Shown here piece after piece: positions 27,453 to 36,043 of a stretch of DNA of 64,000 nt; the stretch's first letter is position 1, and the number at the start of each line of letters is the position of its first letter. Where the stretch lies: positions 1 to 64,000 of the forward strand of contig CAYLRU010000007.1 in NCBI GenBank assembly GCA_964386565.1, given 5' to 3'. The stretch is from CAYLRU01 sp964386565. GTDB lineage: Bacteria > Desulfobacterota > Desulfobacteria > Desulfobacterales > UBA5616. A model generated the notes under the pieces. That model saw only the letters and a program-made list of their open reading frames with translations. It did not search any database and was not told the DNA's origin. Both the position numbers and the translations under genes were made by a program.

Positions 27453-29036
27453 ATGCAAGGTATTGACTACAAGCGAAGCGTGCGATGGAATGTGGGCATG
27501 ATAGCGGTGAAGCGTGCGGCAAATACGCCGGACAAGGCTGCCGTGATTTTTGAAGACAAGCCCCTGACTTATCTGAAAATGAACGAAGAATCCAACCGCC
27601 TGGCCCACTACCTTCAGAGTATCGGCCTGAAAAAGGGGGACCGGGTCGCTATTCTGGCCCTGAACTGCTGTGAATTCATCTATTTTTATTTTGCCGCAGC
27701 CAAACTGGGATTGATCCTGGTTCCCTTGAACTTTCGCCTTGTGGGACCTGAACTGGCCTATCAGTTAAAGGATTCCGGCTCACGCTTTCTTCTCTTTCAC
27801 GATGTATTTACCGGAAATATTGAATCCATAAAAGACGACATCCCCGTTGAAAAAGACAAGTTTATATTTCTTGAAAGCCTGATGGATAAAGCCCCGCATT
27901 GCCCTGAATGGGCCAAAAACTACACGGACGTAGTTTCCGGTTTCTCCATTGACGAACCGTCTCCGGCCGAACCGGTCCACCTGGAAGATCCATTGGCCAT
28001 TATCTATACATCCGGTGTGACCGGCGATCCCAAAGGCGCGGTTGTCAATCATGTTCAGACTTTTTTCAAAATCATGAATGTCACCATGGGTTCCGTGCGC
28101 GGGGAAAATGACGTATTTCTGGCTCAACTTCCCCTGTTCCATTCGGGGGGGCTTTTCATCGGCCTGACCCCTTCCCTGGCCACCGGACAAACCATGATTC
28201 TGAGACAGGGATTCGATCCGGTCAAGTTTGCCGAAGACATTGAAAAATACAGGGCGACCACGGTTTTTGCCCTCACCACCATGTGGCGCTTTATTCTGGA
28301 CACCGGAAAGCTGGACGAAATCGATACGAGCAGCGTACGAACGGTTTTAGGTGGCGGTGAAAGAACGCCGTTGAGCCTGATCGAGGCCCTGCGTGAAAGG
28401 GGGTTATACATGCAGCAGGGGTTCGGGCAGACGGAAAATTCCGCCATGATGGGCCTGGGAAAGGACGATGTCATCCGAAAGCAGGGATCCATCGGAAAAC
28501 CGGGCTGGTTCAGCGACATATGGATTCAGGGCCCCAACGGCGATAAACTGCCTCCCGGAGAAATCGGAGAAATCGTTGCCGTAGGCCCCCTGGTCATGAG
28601 CGGATACTGGAACAAACCGGAGATGACGGAAAATACCATTGTCGACGGTGTTCTTCATACCGGTGACCTGGGGTATACCGATGAAGAAGGTTATTTCTAT
28701 ATTGTTGACCGGGCCAAGGACATGTACAGAAGCGGCGGAGAAAATGTTTATCCCGCAGAGATTGAAAAAATCCTGTACAACCATCCGGACATCCAGAATG
28801 TTGCCATCATCGGCATAGCAGATGAAAAATGGGGGGAAACCGGAAAGGCCTTCATTGTACCCGAGGAAGGAAAAACCGTGACATTGGAAGATATCCATCA
28901 GTTTCTTGACGGCAAAGCCGCCCGATACAAATGGCCCAGGCATGCCGAAACCATTGATGCTTTGCCCATGACCGCCACGGGAAAAATTAAAAAGGCGGAA
29001 TTGAAGAAAAAACACGGGGTTCGACTGGACCAATAA
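27453..29036 (+). CDS. AMP-forming acyl-CoA ligase
   Basis: A 527-residue member of the ANL adenylate-forming family. It has the P-loop-like YTSGVTGDPKGAV (residues about 187-199), the QQGFGQTENSAM adenine-site motif, HTGDLGYTDEEGY and the catalytic lysine region ATGKIKKAEL at the C-terminus. It activates a carboxylic acid with ATP and CoA. Substrate could be the succinate adduct, an arylalkanoate, or a scavenged aromatic acid; the sequence alone does not tell. I chose ATG 27453 (AAAGGAAG eight bases upstream) over an ATG at 27399. Confidence 0.88.
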   Translation: MQGIDYKRSVRWNVGMIAVKRAANTPDKAAVIFEDKPLTYLKMNEESNRLAHYLQSIGLKKGDRVAILALNCCEFIYFYFAAAKLGLILVPLNFRLVGPELAYQLKDSGSRFLLFHDVFTGNIESIKDDIPVEKDKFIFLESLMDKAPHCPEWAKNYTDVVSGFSIDEPSPAEPVHLEDPLAIIYTSGVTGDPKGAVVNHVQTFFKIMNVTMGSVRGENDVFLAQLPLFHSGGLFIGLTPSLATGQTMILRQGFDPVKFAEDIEKYRATTVFALTTMWRFILDTGKLDEIDTSSVRTVLGGGERTPLSLIEALRERGLYMQQGFGQTENSAMMGLGKDDVIRKQGSIGKPGWFSDIWIQGPNGDKLPPGEIGEIVAVGPLVMSGYWNKPEMTENTIVDGVLHTGDLGYTDEEGYFYIVDRAKDMYRSGGENVYPAEIEKILYNHPDIQNVAIIGIADEKWGETGKAFIVPEEGKTVTLEDIHQFLDGKAARYKWPRHAETIDALPMTATGKIKKAELKKKHGVRLDQ

Positions 29037-29049
29037 CCGGAGGTATTTA

Positions 29050-30003
29050 ATGAAAAATCGCATCACGGAAATACTCGGCACCCGTTATCCCCTGATTTTG
29101 GGTCCCATGCGCATGATAACTTTGGGGGAAATGGCCGCAGGCGTTTCCAACAGCGGGGGGTTTGGTCAAATTGCCGCATCCGGTGCTTCGGCGGAACTGC
29201 TGCGGGAAGAAATACAAAAAGCAAAGCGACTGACGGACAAACCCTTTGGATTGAATATGCCCATCTATCGGCCCAATGCTTTTGAGGCTTTAGAGATCGC
29301 CATTGAAATGGGGATTAAGACTGTCACCACCTCAGCGGGAAATCCGGCAAAAATAATCGACCCGATTAAAAAAGCCGGTTTAAAGGTGCTGCACAAGGTA
29401 TCCACCGTAAAAATGGCCCAAAAAGCCCAGGAGGCAGGCGTGGACGCGGTCATTGCCACCGGTTATGAAGCCGGGGGCCATGTGGGAAGGGAAAACATCA
29501 CCACCTTGTGCCTCATCCCCCAACTGGTGGATGTCCTGGATATCCCCGTGGTGGCGGCCGGAGGCATCGGAGACGGCCGGGGACTTCTGGCGGCCTTTGC
29601 CCTTGGGGCCGAAGGTGTTGAAGTGGGAACCCGGTTTGTCTGCACGATGGAATGTACCAGTCCGGACTGGTACAAGCAGGCCATTGTAAGCGCAGCAGAT
29701 GGCTCGACCGTAGTGCTGGGTAAAGAGGCCCTGCCCATCCGGGTTCTTAAAAACAGGAAGGCCGTTGAAGTTTCCGATCCTGAAAAAGCCAAGGAAGATG
29801 AGCGGATCCGTTCAGGAGGGGATGACGCCTATGTGGATGGCGATGCACAAGAAGCCATCATGCCCGCCGGTCAGGTGGCCAGCCTGATCAAGGACATAAA
29901 ACGAATCACGGATATTTTTCCGGATATGGTCAGGGAGGCCGGCATTATTTCAGAAAGATTAAACCGGTTTTTCAACACGGATGAAAAGGAGGGAAATAGA
30001 TGA
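29050..30003 (+). CDS. FMN-dependent oxidoreductase (nitronate monooxygenase/enoyl reductase family)
   Basis: A 317-residue TIM-barrel flavoprotein of the 2-nitropropane-dioxygenase/FabK family. It shows the N-terminal PLILGPM, GYEAGGHVG (residues about 137-145), the FMN-binding AAGGIGDGRGLLAAFALGAEGVEVGTRF region split around residue 175, and no extra domains. In an anaerobe a monooxygenase role is unlikely; reduction or oxidation of an enoyl-CoA is more plausible. The stop overlaps the next start as ATGA. Confidence 0.82.
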   Translation: MKNRITEILGTRYPLILGPMRMITLGEMAAGVSNSGGFGQIAASGASAELLREEIQKAKRLTDKPFGLNMPIYRPNAFEALEIAIEMGIKTVTTSAGNPAKIIDPIKKAGLKVLHKVSTVKMAQKAQEAGVDAVIATGYEAGGHVGRENITTLCLIPQLVDVLDIPVVAAGGIGDGRGLLAAFALGAEGVEVGTRFVCTMECTSPDWYKQAIVSAADGSTVVLGKEALPIRVLKNRKAVEVSDPEKAKEDERIRSGGDDAYVDGDAQEAIMPAGQVASLIKDIKRITDIFPDMVREAGIISERLNRFFNTDEKEGNR

Positions 30004-30791
30004 CGTGGGAACATGTACTGCTGGACAAAAAGGACCATATCGCGTGGATCACCCTGAACCGGCCGGAAAAGATGAACGCATTCGGGGGACGCATGCGACA
30101 GGAAATCGCCGAGGTGGTTGACGAGGTCTGCCGGGATTCTGATATCCGGGTGCTCGTGATCACCGGTGCCGGGAAGGCATTCTGCGTGGGAGGAGACGTT
30201 ACGGAATTCGTATCCGGTGAAACCAAGGCTCTGGCCGAAACCTCTCCCAGTGAACGCCCGGCCATGTCAAAGATCGTGCTGGCATTAAACCAGGTGGAAA
30301 AGCCGGTCATTGCCGCGGTAAACGGCGTGGCCGCCGGCGGCGGCGTTAATCTGGCCCTAGCCTGCGATATAAGAATCGCCAGTGAAAAAGCCCGGTTCGG
30401 GCAGGTTTTCACAAGAAGGGGCGTTCACCCGGACTGGGGGGGAATTTACTTTCTACCGAGGCTGGTGGGCTACGCAAAGGCCTGCGAACTGATTTTTTCC
30501 GGCGAGGTTATCGATGCCGAGGAGGCTTTTAAACTCGGTATGGTCAACGAGGTCGTTCCCCATGACCAACTCACGGAAGCGGCAAATGCGTTGGCCGAAC
30601 GCATCGCCAAAAATGCGCCCATTCCCATTGCCTTTGCCAAACGCGGACTTCAAAATTTTTACAAATGGGACTTGGCACAGGCCCTTGATTATGAATCATA
30701 CGTACTGAGCGTAACCATGAAAAGTGAAGACATAAAAGAAGGCTTTACGGCATTTTTGGAAAAAAGGGAACCGAATTTCAAGGGACGATAA
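30000..30791 (+). CDS. Enoyl-CoA hydratase/isomerase family protein (second copy)
   Basis: A 263-residue crotonase-fold protein with GAGKAFCVGGDVTEF (residues about 55-70), AAVNGVAAGGGVNLALACD and a GRRGVHPDWGG-type active-site stretch (actual text TRRGVHPDWGG). It ends in the same FLEKREPNF tail as the copy at 24100-24906, though the two differ enough to have different substrates. Its start overlaps the FMN oxidoreductase stop. Confidence 0.87.
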   Translation: MTWEHVLLDKKDHIAWITLNRPEKMNAFGGRMRQEIAEVVDEVCRDSDIRVLVITGAGKAFCVGGDVTEFVSGETKALAETSPSERPAMSKIVLALNQVEKPVIAAVNGVAAGGGVNLALACDIRIASEKARFGQVFTRRGVHPDWGGIYFLPRLVGYAKACELIFSGEVIDAEEAFKLGMVNEVVPHDQLTEAANALAERIAKNAPIPIAFAKRGLQNFYKWDLAQALDYESYVLSVTMKSEDIKEGFTAFLEKREPNFKGR

Positions 30792-30845
30792 TATTTCGAA
30801 CACGTTAAATAAACACGGCGTAAAGTCGCTGGGAGTAAATACCGC

Positions 30846-31805
30846 ATGAATGAAAAATGGACCCAGTTGGTCGAAAATATGAAAAACGGGTCGATCGTGG
30901 CCATGTCACGACTGATAACACGGGTGGAGAACAGGGAACCCGGGTGGATGGATGCCATGAAAGAAATCTACCCGGATACGGGCAAGGCACGGCTTATCGG
31001 CATCACCGGCTCACCCGGCGCCGGGAAAAGCACGCTGACCAATAAAATCGCCCGTATACTGGTGGATAAGGGATATACCATCGGCATCATCGCCGTTGAC
31101 CCGTCAAGTCCATTTTCCGGCGGCGCCATTCTGGGAGACCGCATCCGCATGACCGATGTCAGCGACTCTGAAAACGTATTTGTCCGTTCCATGGCTACCC
31201 GGGGTGCTTTAGGCGGTCTGAATCAGTCCGCCCGCGATATTGCAAAAATTATGGATGCATTCGGCAAGGACTACATCCTCATTGAAACCGTGGGCGTGGG
31301 CCAGGATGAAGTTGAAGTGGTCAAAACCGCCGACATCGTTCTGGTGGTGTGCGTCCCCGGACAGGGAGACGCCATACAGGCGATCAAAGCGGGTATTATG
31401 GAAATCGCGGATATATTTGTCGTTAACAAGGCGGACCGGGACGGTTCCGAGCAACTGGTGATGGATATCGAATCCATGCTGGAGTTGGATGATGATTTGG
31501 GCAAGTCAAAACCGCCGATTATCAAAACAGTTGCCGTCAAGGGGGAAGGGATTGAGGCACTTGTCGGTAAAACCCTGGAGATGATTACATCCTTGGACCG
31601 GCGTGCGGGATGGAAAGAAGAACAGATCCGGGTGGAACTCATCGGACTGGTTGAAAAGGAAATTGTGGACCGGATTAAAAAGAATTGGGGGAAAAACGGC
31701 AAACTGGACAAGGCGGTCAGACAGATCATGGAACAGGAAAAAGACCCGTATTCGGTTGTCCAGGATTTCATGGACCCATTTGCAGCTGTTTTTCCCGAGG
31801 AGTAA
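30846..31805 (+). CDS. meaB: MeaB/ArgK-family GTPase, mutase chaperone
   Basis: A 319-residue G3E-type GTPase with the P-loop GSPGAGKSTL (residues about 58-67), DPSSPFSGGAILGDRIRM, ETVGVGQDE and NKADRDG. MeaB proteins load intact adenosylcobalamin and protect B12 mutases from inactivation. Its presence 10 kb downstream in the same run of genes supports that the split mutase at 18787-22799 is an active adenosylcobalamin enzyme. Confidence 0.93.
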   Translation: MNEKWTQLVENMKNGSIVAMSRLITRVENREPGWMDAMKEIYPDTGKARLIGITGSPGAGKSTLTNKIARILVDKGYTIGIIAVDPSSPFSGGAILGDRIRMTDVSDSENVFVRSMATRGALGGLNQSARDIAKIMDAFGKDYILIETVGVGQDEVEVVKTADIVLVVCVPGQGDAIQAIKAGIMEIADIFVVNKADRDGSEQLVMDIESMLELDDDLGKSKPPIIKTVAVKGEGIEALVGKTLEMITSLDRRAGWKEEQIRVELIGLVEKEIVDRIKKNWGKNGKLDKAVRQIMEQEKDPYSVVQDFMDPFAAVFPEE

Positions 31806-31845
31806 AAACAAATACCGTATTCACATCTTCAAGGAGCATCGACCC

Positions 31846-33189
31846 ATGGAAGACAACAACACACTCGGCATGACCGCAAGGCTCGCTGATTTCATCGTCA
31901 ACACCGGAACGGCCGACATTCCGTCATGGGTGATGGATCATGCCAAAGTGGCCTTTCTGGACTGGATGGCCGTAACCATGGCCGGAAAAGACGATCCCCT
32001 GGTCATCAAGCTGATTCAACATGCCGACCTGATGGGGGGACATGAGCTCGCCACGGTCATCGGCCATGGCTGCAAAAAGACGGTTTCCCAGGCCGCCCTG
32101 ATTAACGGTTCCGCATCCCATGCACTGGATTATGACGACAGCATGATCTCCTTTCTGGGCCATCCGTCGGTTACGATCTTTCCGGGCATCCTTGCCCTTG
32201 GTGAATGGAAATCATCAAGCGGGTTGTGTTTTCTTGCCGCGTATGCAATCGGCTTGAAGGTAGGTGTCACCATTGCCGCATCCGCCGGAGTGGAACACTA
32301 TCTTTCAGGTTACCACGGCACATCCACCATGGGCACTCTGGCCTCGGCAGCCGCCGCCGCCCGTCTGCTCGGTTTAAACGAACGGCAAACTGTTTATGCT
32401 CTGGGAATCGCCGGTACCCAGGCCGGCGGTTTGAAGCGGGTTTTCGGCACGATGTGCAAGCCGTTTCATGCCGGCCGGGCATCCGAGGTGGGCGTTATGT
32501 CAGCCATGCTGGCGGAAAAGGGGTTTACTTCCGCAGAAGACATTCTTGAGGGACCGGGGGGGTTTTTTCAGGCCATGAGGGGATCGGTCAATGAAGACGC
32601 ATTGAATACCTTGGGACGGACATGGATGATCGAATCCCTGGCCCAAAAATATCATGCATCCTGCCATGCGACCCACTCTCCCATTGAAGCTACCCTTTCA
32701 ATTGTAAAAGATAACGCCATTCCGGTGGAACGCATCAAATCCATCACGGTTAAGGCATCGGAAACGGCATTGAGTGCAGCATTCAGAACAGAAGCCAATA
32801 CCGGCCTGGAAGGAAAGTTCTGTATCCCCTACTGTGTTGCCAATGCATTGATCAGGGGAAACACCGGACTCCAGGCGTTTACGGATGAACACGTCACCGA
32901 TAAAGAGGTTAAACGCCTCATGGCTAAAATACAGACCGTACAGGATCCGGAAATCCAGGCACTGGATGCCAGGGTCGAACTGGAGACGATACAAGGCGAG
33001 ACGTATTCCGCCTATTCGGACATATTCAAGGAAATCCCCGATCTGGAGACCAAACAGGTTAAAATCAAGGCCAAGTTTGAAAACCTTTGTGAACCGCTTA
33101 TCGGAAAGGAAAAAATGAATCACTTGTATGACGTTATCAACCGTCTTGAAACCGTAGACAGGCTGTCCCGAATTTTTGCATATCTGTAA
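31846..33189 (+). CDS. MmgE/PrpD-family protein
   Basis: A 447-residue member of the 2-methylcitrate dehydratase/immune-responsive gene 1 family, with SHALDYDD (residues about 85-92), GYHGTSTMGTLASAAAAA and a KPFHAGRASEVG segment. Members catalyse dehydration or decarboxylation of tricarboxylates and related acids. I use ATG 31846, which has AAGGAG upstream, rather than an open frame that extends back into meaB. Its reaction here is unknown; handling of a citrate-like or itaconate-like side product is one possibility. Confidence 0.83.
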   Translation: MEDNNTLGMTARLADFIVNTGTADIPSWVMDHAKVAFLDWMAVTMAGKDDPLVIKLIQHADLMGGHELATVIGHGCKKTVSQAALINGSASHALDYDDSMISFLGHPSVTIFPGILALGEWKSSSGLCFLAAYAIGLKVGVTIAASAGVEHYLSGYHGTSTMGTLASAAAAARLLGLNERQTVYALGIAGTQAGGLKRVFGTMCKPFHAGRASEVGVMSAMLAEKGFTSAEDILEGPGGFFQAMRGSVNEDALNTLGRTWMIESLAQKYHASCHATHSPIEATLSIVKDNAIPVERIKSITVKASETALSAAFRTEANTGLEGKFCIPYCVANALIRGNTGLQAFTDEHVTDKEVKRLMAKIQTVQDPEIQALDARVELETIQGETYSAYSDIFKEIPDLETKQVKIKAKFENLCEPLIGKEKMNHLYDVINRLETVDRLSRIFAYL

Positions 33190-33237
33190 AAACCTCTGGA
33201 AGTTGTCATCAACCTGTTCAATATTTCAGGAGGCGAA

Positions 33238-34215
33238 ATGGAAAATCAGGTATTGATCACCGACATCCAAAAATTTGCCGTAAACGACGGGCCCGGTTTT
33301 CGAACAAACGTTTTTTTAAAAGGTTGTGCCCTGAGATGCCGATGGTGCCATAATCCGGAAACCATCGCACCTTATCCGGAAATCTACTGGAAAAACAGGC
33401 TCTGCTACCAGTGCGGCGCATGTCTTGATGTCTGCCCCAATGACGCCATCAATCCCCCCATACCGCCTGAGGAAAGTCAGAGCGAAAACGTCTCTTATCA
33501 TAAGATCAAAAGAGACCGTTGCGACCGTTGTTTCAAATGTGTGGATGCCTGTCCCTATGGGGCACTGACCATCGTGGGAAAACCCATGACCATTGGGGAG
33601 ATCATAAATGAAGTTGAAAAAGACCGGCCGTTTTACGACAACTCCGGCGGCGGTATGACCTTAAGCGGAGGGGAACCCACCGCTCATGGTGATTTTGCCA
33701 AAGAACTTCTGTCCTTGGCAAAAGAGAAAGGGATTCATACCTGCCTCGACACAAACGGGTTCTGCGACCGCAAGGTCTTGGAAAAGCTCATTGCGTATGT
33801 CGACGTGGTGTTGTTCGATATAAAGCATTTAGACCCGGAAAAGCATAAAAACGCCACCGGCGTTACCAATAAAATCATTCTGGAAAATTTAAACATGCTG
33901 CTGAAAACGGGAAAGGATATATGGATACGAATTCCCGTTATACCGGGATTTAACGACAGTATGGAATTTCATGAACAGGCATCGGATTATCTTTTTAAAC
34001 TTGAAGGGAGTATTGCACGCGTGGACTTGATCCCCTTTCACAACTACTGCCAGGATAAATATGACTGGCTCGGGATTGACTGGTCTTTGAAAAATGAAGA
34101 ATCCATTGAACCGTCTTTCCTGGAAATTCCGGCGGATTTATACCGTCAAAAAGGTTTCTTTACCACCGTGGGGGGTTCCGGCTTCGAGGACATATCCAAT
34201 GAGGCTGTGGGATAA
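33238..34215 (+). CDS. Glycyl radical enzyme activase (BssD-like)
   Basis: A 325-residue radical SAM protein with the motif GCALRCRWC (CxxxCxxC, residues about 30-38), and between it and the barrel an insert with two ferredoxin clusters, CYQCGACLDVCP and CDRCFKCVDACP. SGGGMTLSGGEPT is the SAM-binding GGE region. This is the layout of BssD-type activases that generate the glycyl radical. It should activate the enzyme at 15645-18143. Normally bssD precedes bssC; here it is 15 kb downstream, next to a second small-subunit pair and the AAA ATPase. Confidence 0.92.
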   Translation: MENQVLITDIQKFAVNDGPGFRTNVFLKGCALRCRWCHNPETIAPYPEIYWKNRLCYQCGACLDVCPNDAINPPIPPEESQSENVSYHKIKRDRCDRCFKCVDACPYGALTIVGKPMTIGEIINEVEKDRPFYDNSGGGMTLSGGEPTAHGDFAKELLSLAKEKGIHTCLDTNGFCDRKVLEKLIAYVDVVLFDIKHLDPEKHKNATGVTNKIILENLNMLLKTGKDIWIRIPVIPGFNDSMEFHEQASDYLFKLEGSIARVDLIPFHNYCQDKYDWLGIDWSLKNEESIEPSFLEIPADLYRQKGFFTTVGGSGFEDISNEAVG

Positions 34216-34294
34216 AATTCGAAAGATGATGTAATGTGTCGTCCAACAGCCGGATAACAGGCAATCATATGCACAAACACAAGGGAGGTATAAA

Positions 34295-34663
34295 ATGTCC
34301 AGAAGAGATAAATGGCGGGAAGTCAGGGACAGCATCACCATGTCCAAGGGAGAAATGGGTAAAACGCTTGAGGAAAGAGAAAACATGCCGGACAAAGCCT
34401 GCGGCTATTGCAAAAACTTTTTTGAAAACGCTTATAATGCAGATGGGCGCGGATCATGCAAGTTCCTTAAAATGGGCTCCAGTCTTAAATCCGATCCGCC
34501 GGTGTTCATAATGGAAGGGGATACCGGTTTGATCACCTACATCAATACCGATGCGGAAAAGTGCCCGTATTACGACAAGATGGAACTGATCGATACGGAT
34601 CTGGGTGAAATCACGGACCCTTCATATCGACGGAGCCACAGGATCATGGAAAAACGCCATTAA
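34295..34663 (+). CDS. BssC-like cysteine-cluster protein, extended
   Basis: A 122-residue protein with CGYCKNFF (residues about 36-43), GSC near 53-55 and DAEKCPYY near 88-95. The same pattern, CxxCKxFF, GxC and DAxxC, occurs in the 54-residue BssC-like subunit at 15427-15591. It has an extra 35-residue N-terminus and 27-residue C-terminal tail. GGGAGG precedes the ATG. With the BssB-like gene that follows, it forms a second small-subunit pair without a second catalytic subunit. It could be an alternative gamma subunit, or serve the activase or the AAA ATPase. Confidence 0.7.
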   Translation: MSRRDKWREVRDSITMSKGEMGKTLEERENMPDKACGYCKNFFENAYNADGRGSCKFLKMGSSLKSDPPVFIMEGDTGLITYINTDAEKCPYYDKMELIDTDLGEITDPSYRRSHRIMEKRH

Positions 34664-34724
34664 CAGGTCCGCGTAAAAAAGATACGATTTCCCATAAAAT
34701 CAAATCGTAACGGAAAGAGGTGCC

Positions 34725-35063
34725 ATGGACCTTACCTGCCATCAGTGCGGCTTTACGGCCGACCATGTCGAATTTCGGTATCTGTGCAAATCCGGATGAC
34801 CTGCATGCGGAGAAGCCGATCTCCGCGTGTGCCCCGGTTGCGGCGCAGAAACATTGTTTTCGAGGGCTGAAGCACTGGAAAACGAAGACGAGCAAATGAA
34901 AGAGCTGTCAAAAAGACTGGCCGTCATAAAAAAAAACGACGGGCCGGTTCGGTTAAGAGAAGCAAAAGTCATTATAACAAAACTCCGGCAAATGAACTTA
35001 CGCTGGAACATCAGCCAATTGGATGATTTTTTAAAGCAGCGGCAAAAAGAGCTTTTCTTTTGA
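34725..35063 (+). CDS. Candidate selenoprotein, BssB-like, with in-frame UGA at codon 25
   Basis: Reading from ATG 34725 (GGAAAGAGG five bases upstream), the frame is open for 24 codons, meets TGA at 34797-34799, and continues open for 87 codons to the stop at 35061. The joined product is 112 residues. Its first half lines up with the BssB-like subunit at 18395: CHQCGFT...FRYL...CPGCGAETL against CSECGHE...FRYL...CPNCMEVL. The UGA codon is the first residue of a would-be UPAC (UxxC) motif in an insert, CKSGUPACG, that BssB lacks. An 11-bp hairpin starts four bases after the UGA (34803-34830). This fits selenocysteine insertion better than a nonsense mutation, since both flanks keep conserved motifs. 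A recently broken gene cannot be excluded. Confidence 0.65.
34803..34830 (+). promoter_or_regulatory. Putative bacterial SECIS hairpin
   Basis: Positions 34803-34813 pair with 34820-34830 over 11 bp, two of them G-U, around the loop AGCCGA (34814-34819). The loop has a G in its second position, as bacterial SECIS elements do. It begins 15 bases after the UGA, slightly nearer than the usual range. No SelB-binding data can be derived from sequence. Confidence 0.55.
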
Positions 35064-35164
35064 AACCTTTTACCAGGGAAAAACCGATTTGAGTTGATCA
35101 TCGTGAAAACAGAAGGTCGACCGGATAAAAAACCGTTCCCGGAGCTGAAAACAAGAGGACAAGC

Positions 35165-36013
35165 ATGAGTAATTTTGAAGCGAGTTTAGCGATTCCAAAA
35201 CCTGAAGAACATTTTTTCCTGCCCGAACATGTGATTGATAACCTGGAAAGAATAAAGCTTTTGGCCAAACGGCATCCGGTCAATATCCTGGTGACCGGTA
35301 AGCAGGGCTGTGGCAAGTCCACCATGGTCAGGCAATTTGCAGCCCGAAACAACAGACCCATGGCCGTCTTTCAAATCGGCATCCTGTCCGAGCCCGGGCA
35401 GTTGTTCGGGGAATACCGGTTAAAAGACGGAGAGACCTATTATCAGAAATTTCTTTTTCCACAAGCCATCCAGACACCGGGATGTGTCATTCACCTTGAA
35501 GAAATCAACAGGCCCGAAAACCCGAAGGCCTTGAACATGCTGTTCTCGGTTCTTTCGGAAGATCGACGGGTATGGATGGACGAACTGGGATTGATGGAAG
35601 TAGCCGATGAAGTTGTCTTCTTTGCAACCCTTAATGAAGGTGAGGAGTTCGTCGGTACTGAAATGCTGGATGCAGCCCTGCGGGACCGGTTTTATGTGAC
35701 CATGCTTGACTATCTGCCGGCGGATGTTGAAACCAACGTCCTTCATTTAAAGACCGGGATTGAAAAAGCGGACGCACTTACCATTGTCAATATTGCCAAT
35801 AAGCTTCGAAATAATACCCAGGAACCCATCGTGGTGTCCACCCGCCACACCCTGATGATTGCCGAGTTGGTTGCCGTGGGATCTTCCACGAAAGATGCAT
35901 TTATCAACAGTCTGCAACTCAGCCGGGATATCATCGAATCCGTGCTCCTTTCCCTGCATTCCGAACTGGGGATGACCGGAGGGAGCGGCAAAAACAAATA
36001 TCGAATTTATTGA
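35165..36013 (+). CDS. MoxR-type AAA ATPase (BssE-like)
   Basis: A 282-residue AAA+ ATPase with Walker A GKQGCGKST (residues about 42-50), Walker B VIHLEEINRPE (about 107-117) and the arginine-finger region ALRDRFYV. It resembles BssE/TutH, the conserved ATPase of benzylsuccinate synthase operons, and the MoxR group that works with VWA-domain partners. Its VWA partner follows 30 bases later. BssE function is not fully settled; assembly or reactivation of the synthase complex is the usual proposal. A paralogous pair is at 53088-55684. Confidence 0.87.
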   Translation: MSNFEASLAIPKPEEHFFLPEHVIDNLERIKLLAKRHPVNILVTGKQGCGKSTMVRQFAARNNRPMAVFQIGILSEPGQLFGEYRLKDGETYYQKFLFPQAIQTPGCVIHLEEINRPENPKALNMLFSVLSEDRRVWMDELGLMEVADEVVFFATLNEGEEFVGTEMLDAALRDRFYVTMLDYLPADVETNVLHLKTGIEKADALTIVNIANKLRNNTQEPIVVSTRHTLMIAELVAVGSSTKDAFINSLQLSRDIIESVLLSLHSELGMTGGSGKNKYRIY

Positions 36014-36043
36014 GGACTAAGGACCCAGTATAAACAGGGTGAA

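Noticed and set aside
31603..31845. N-terminal extension of the MmgE/PrpD gene
   Set aside because: It lies in another frame of meaB, and ATG 31846 has a good ribosome site.
34725..34826. Simple pseudogene or frameshift explanation for the split BssB-like gene
   Set aside because: No frameshift is needed, both sides of the UGA keep conserved motifs, and a hairpin follows at once. Kept as the main alternative, not excluded.
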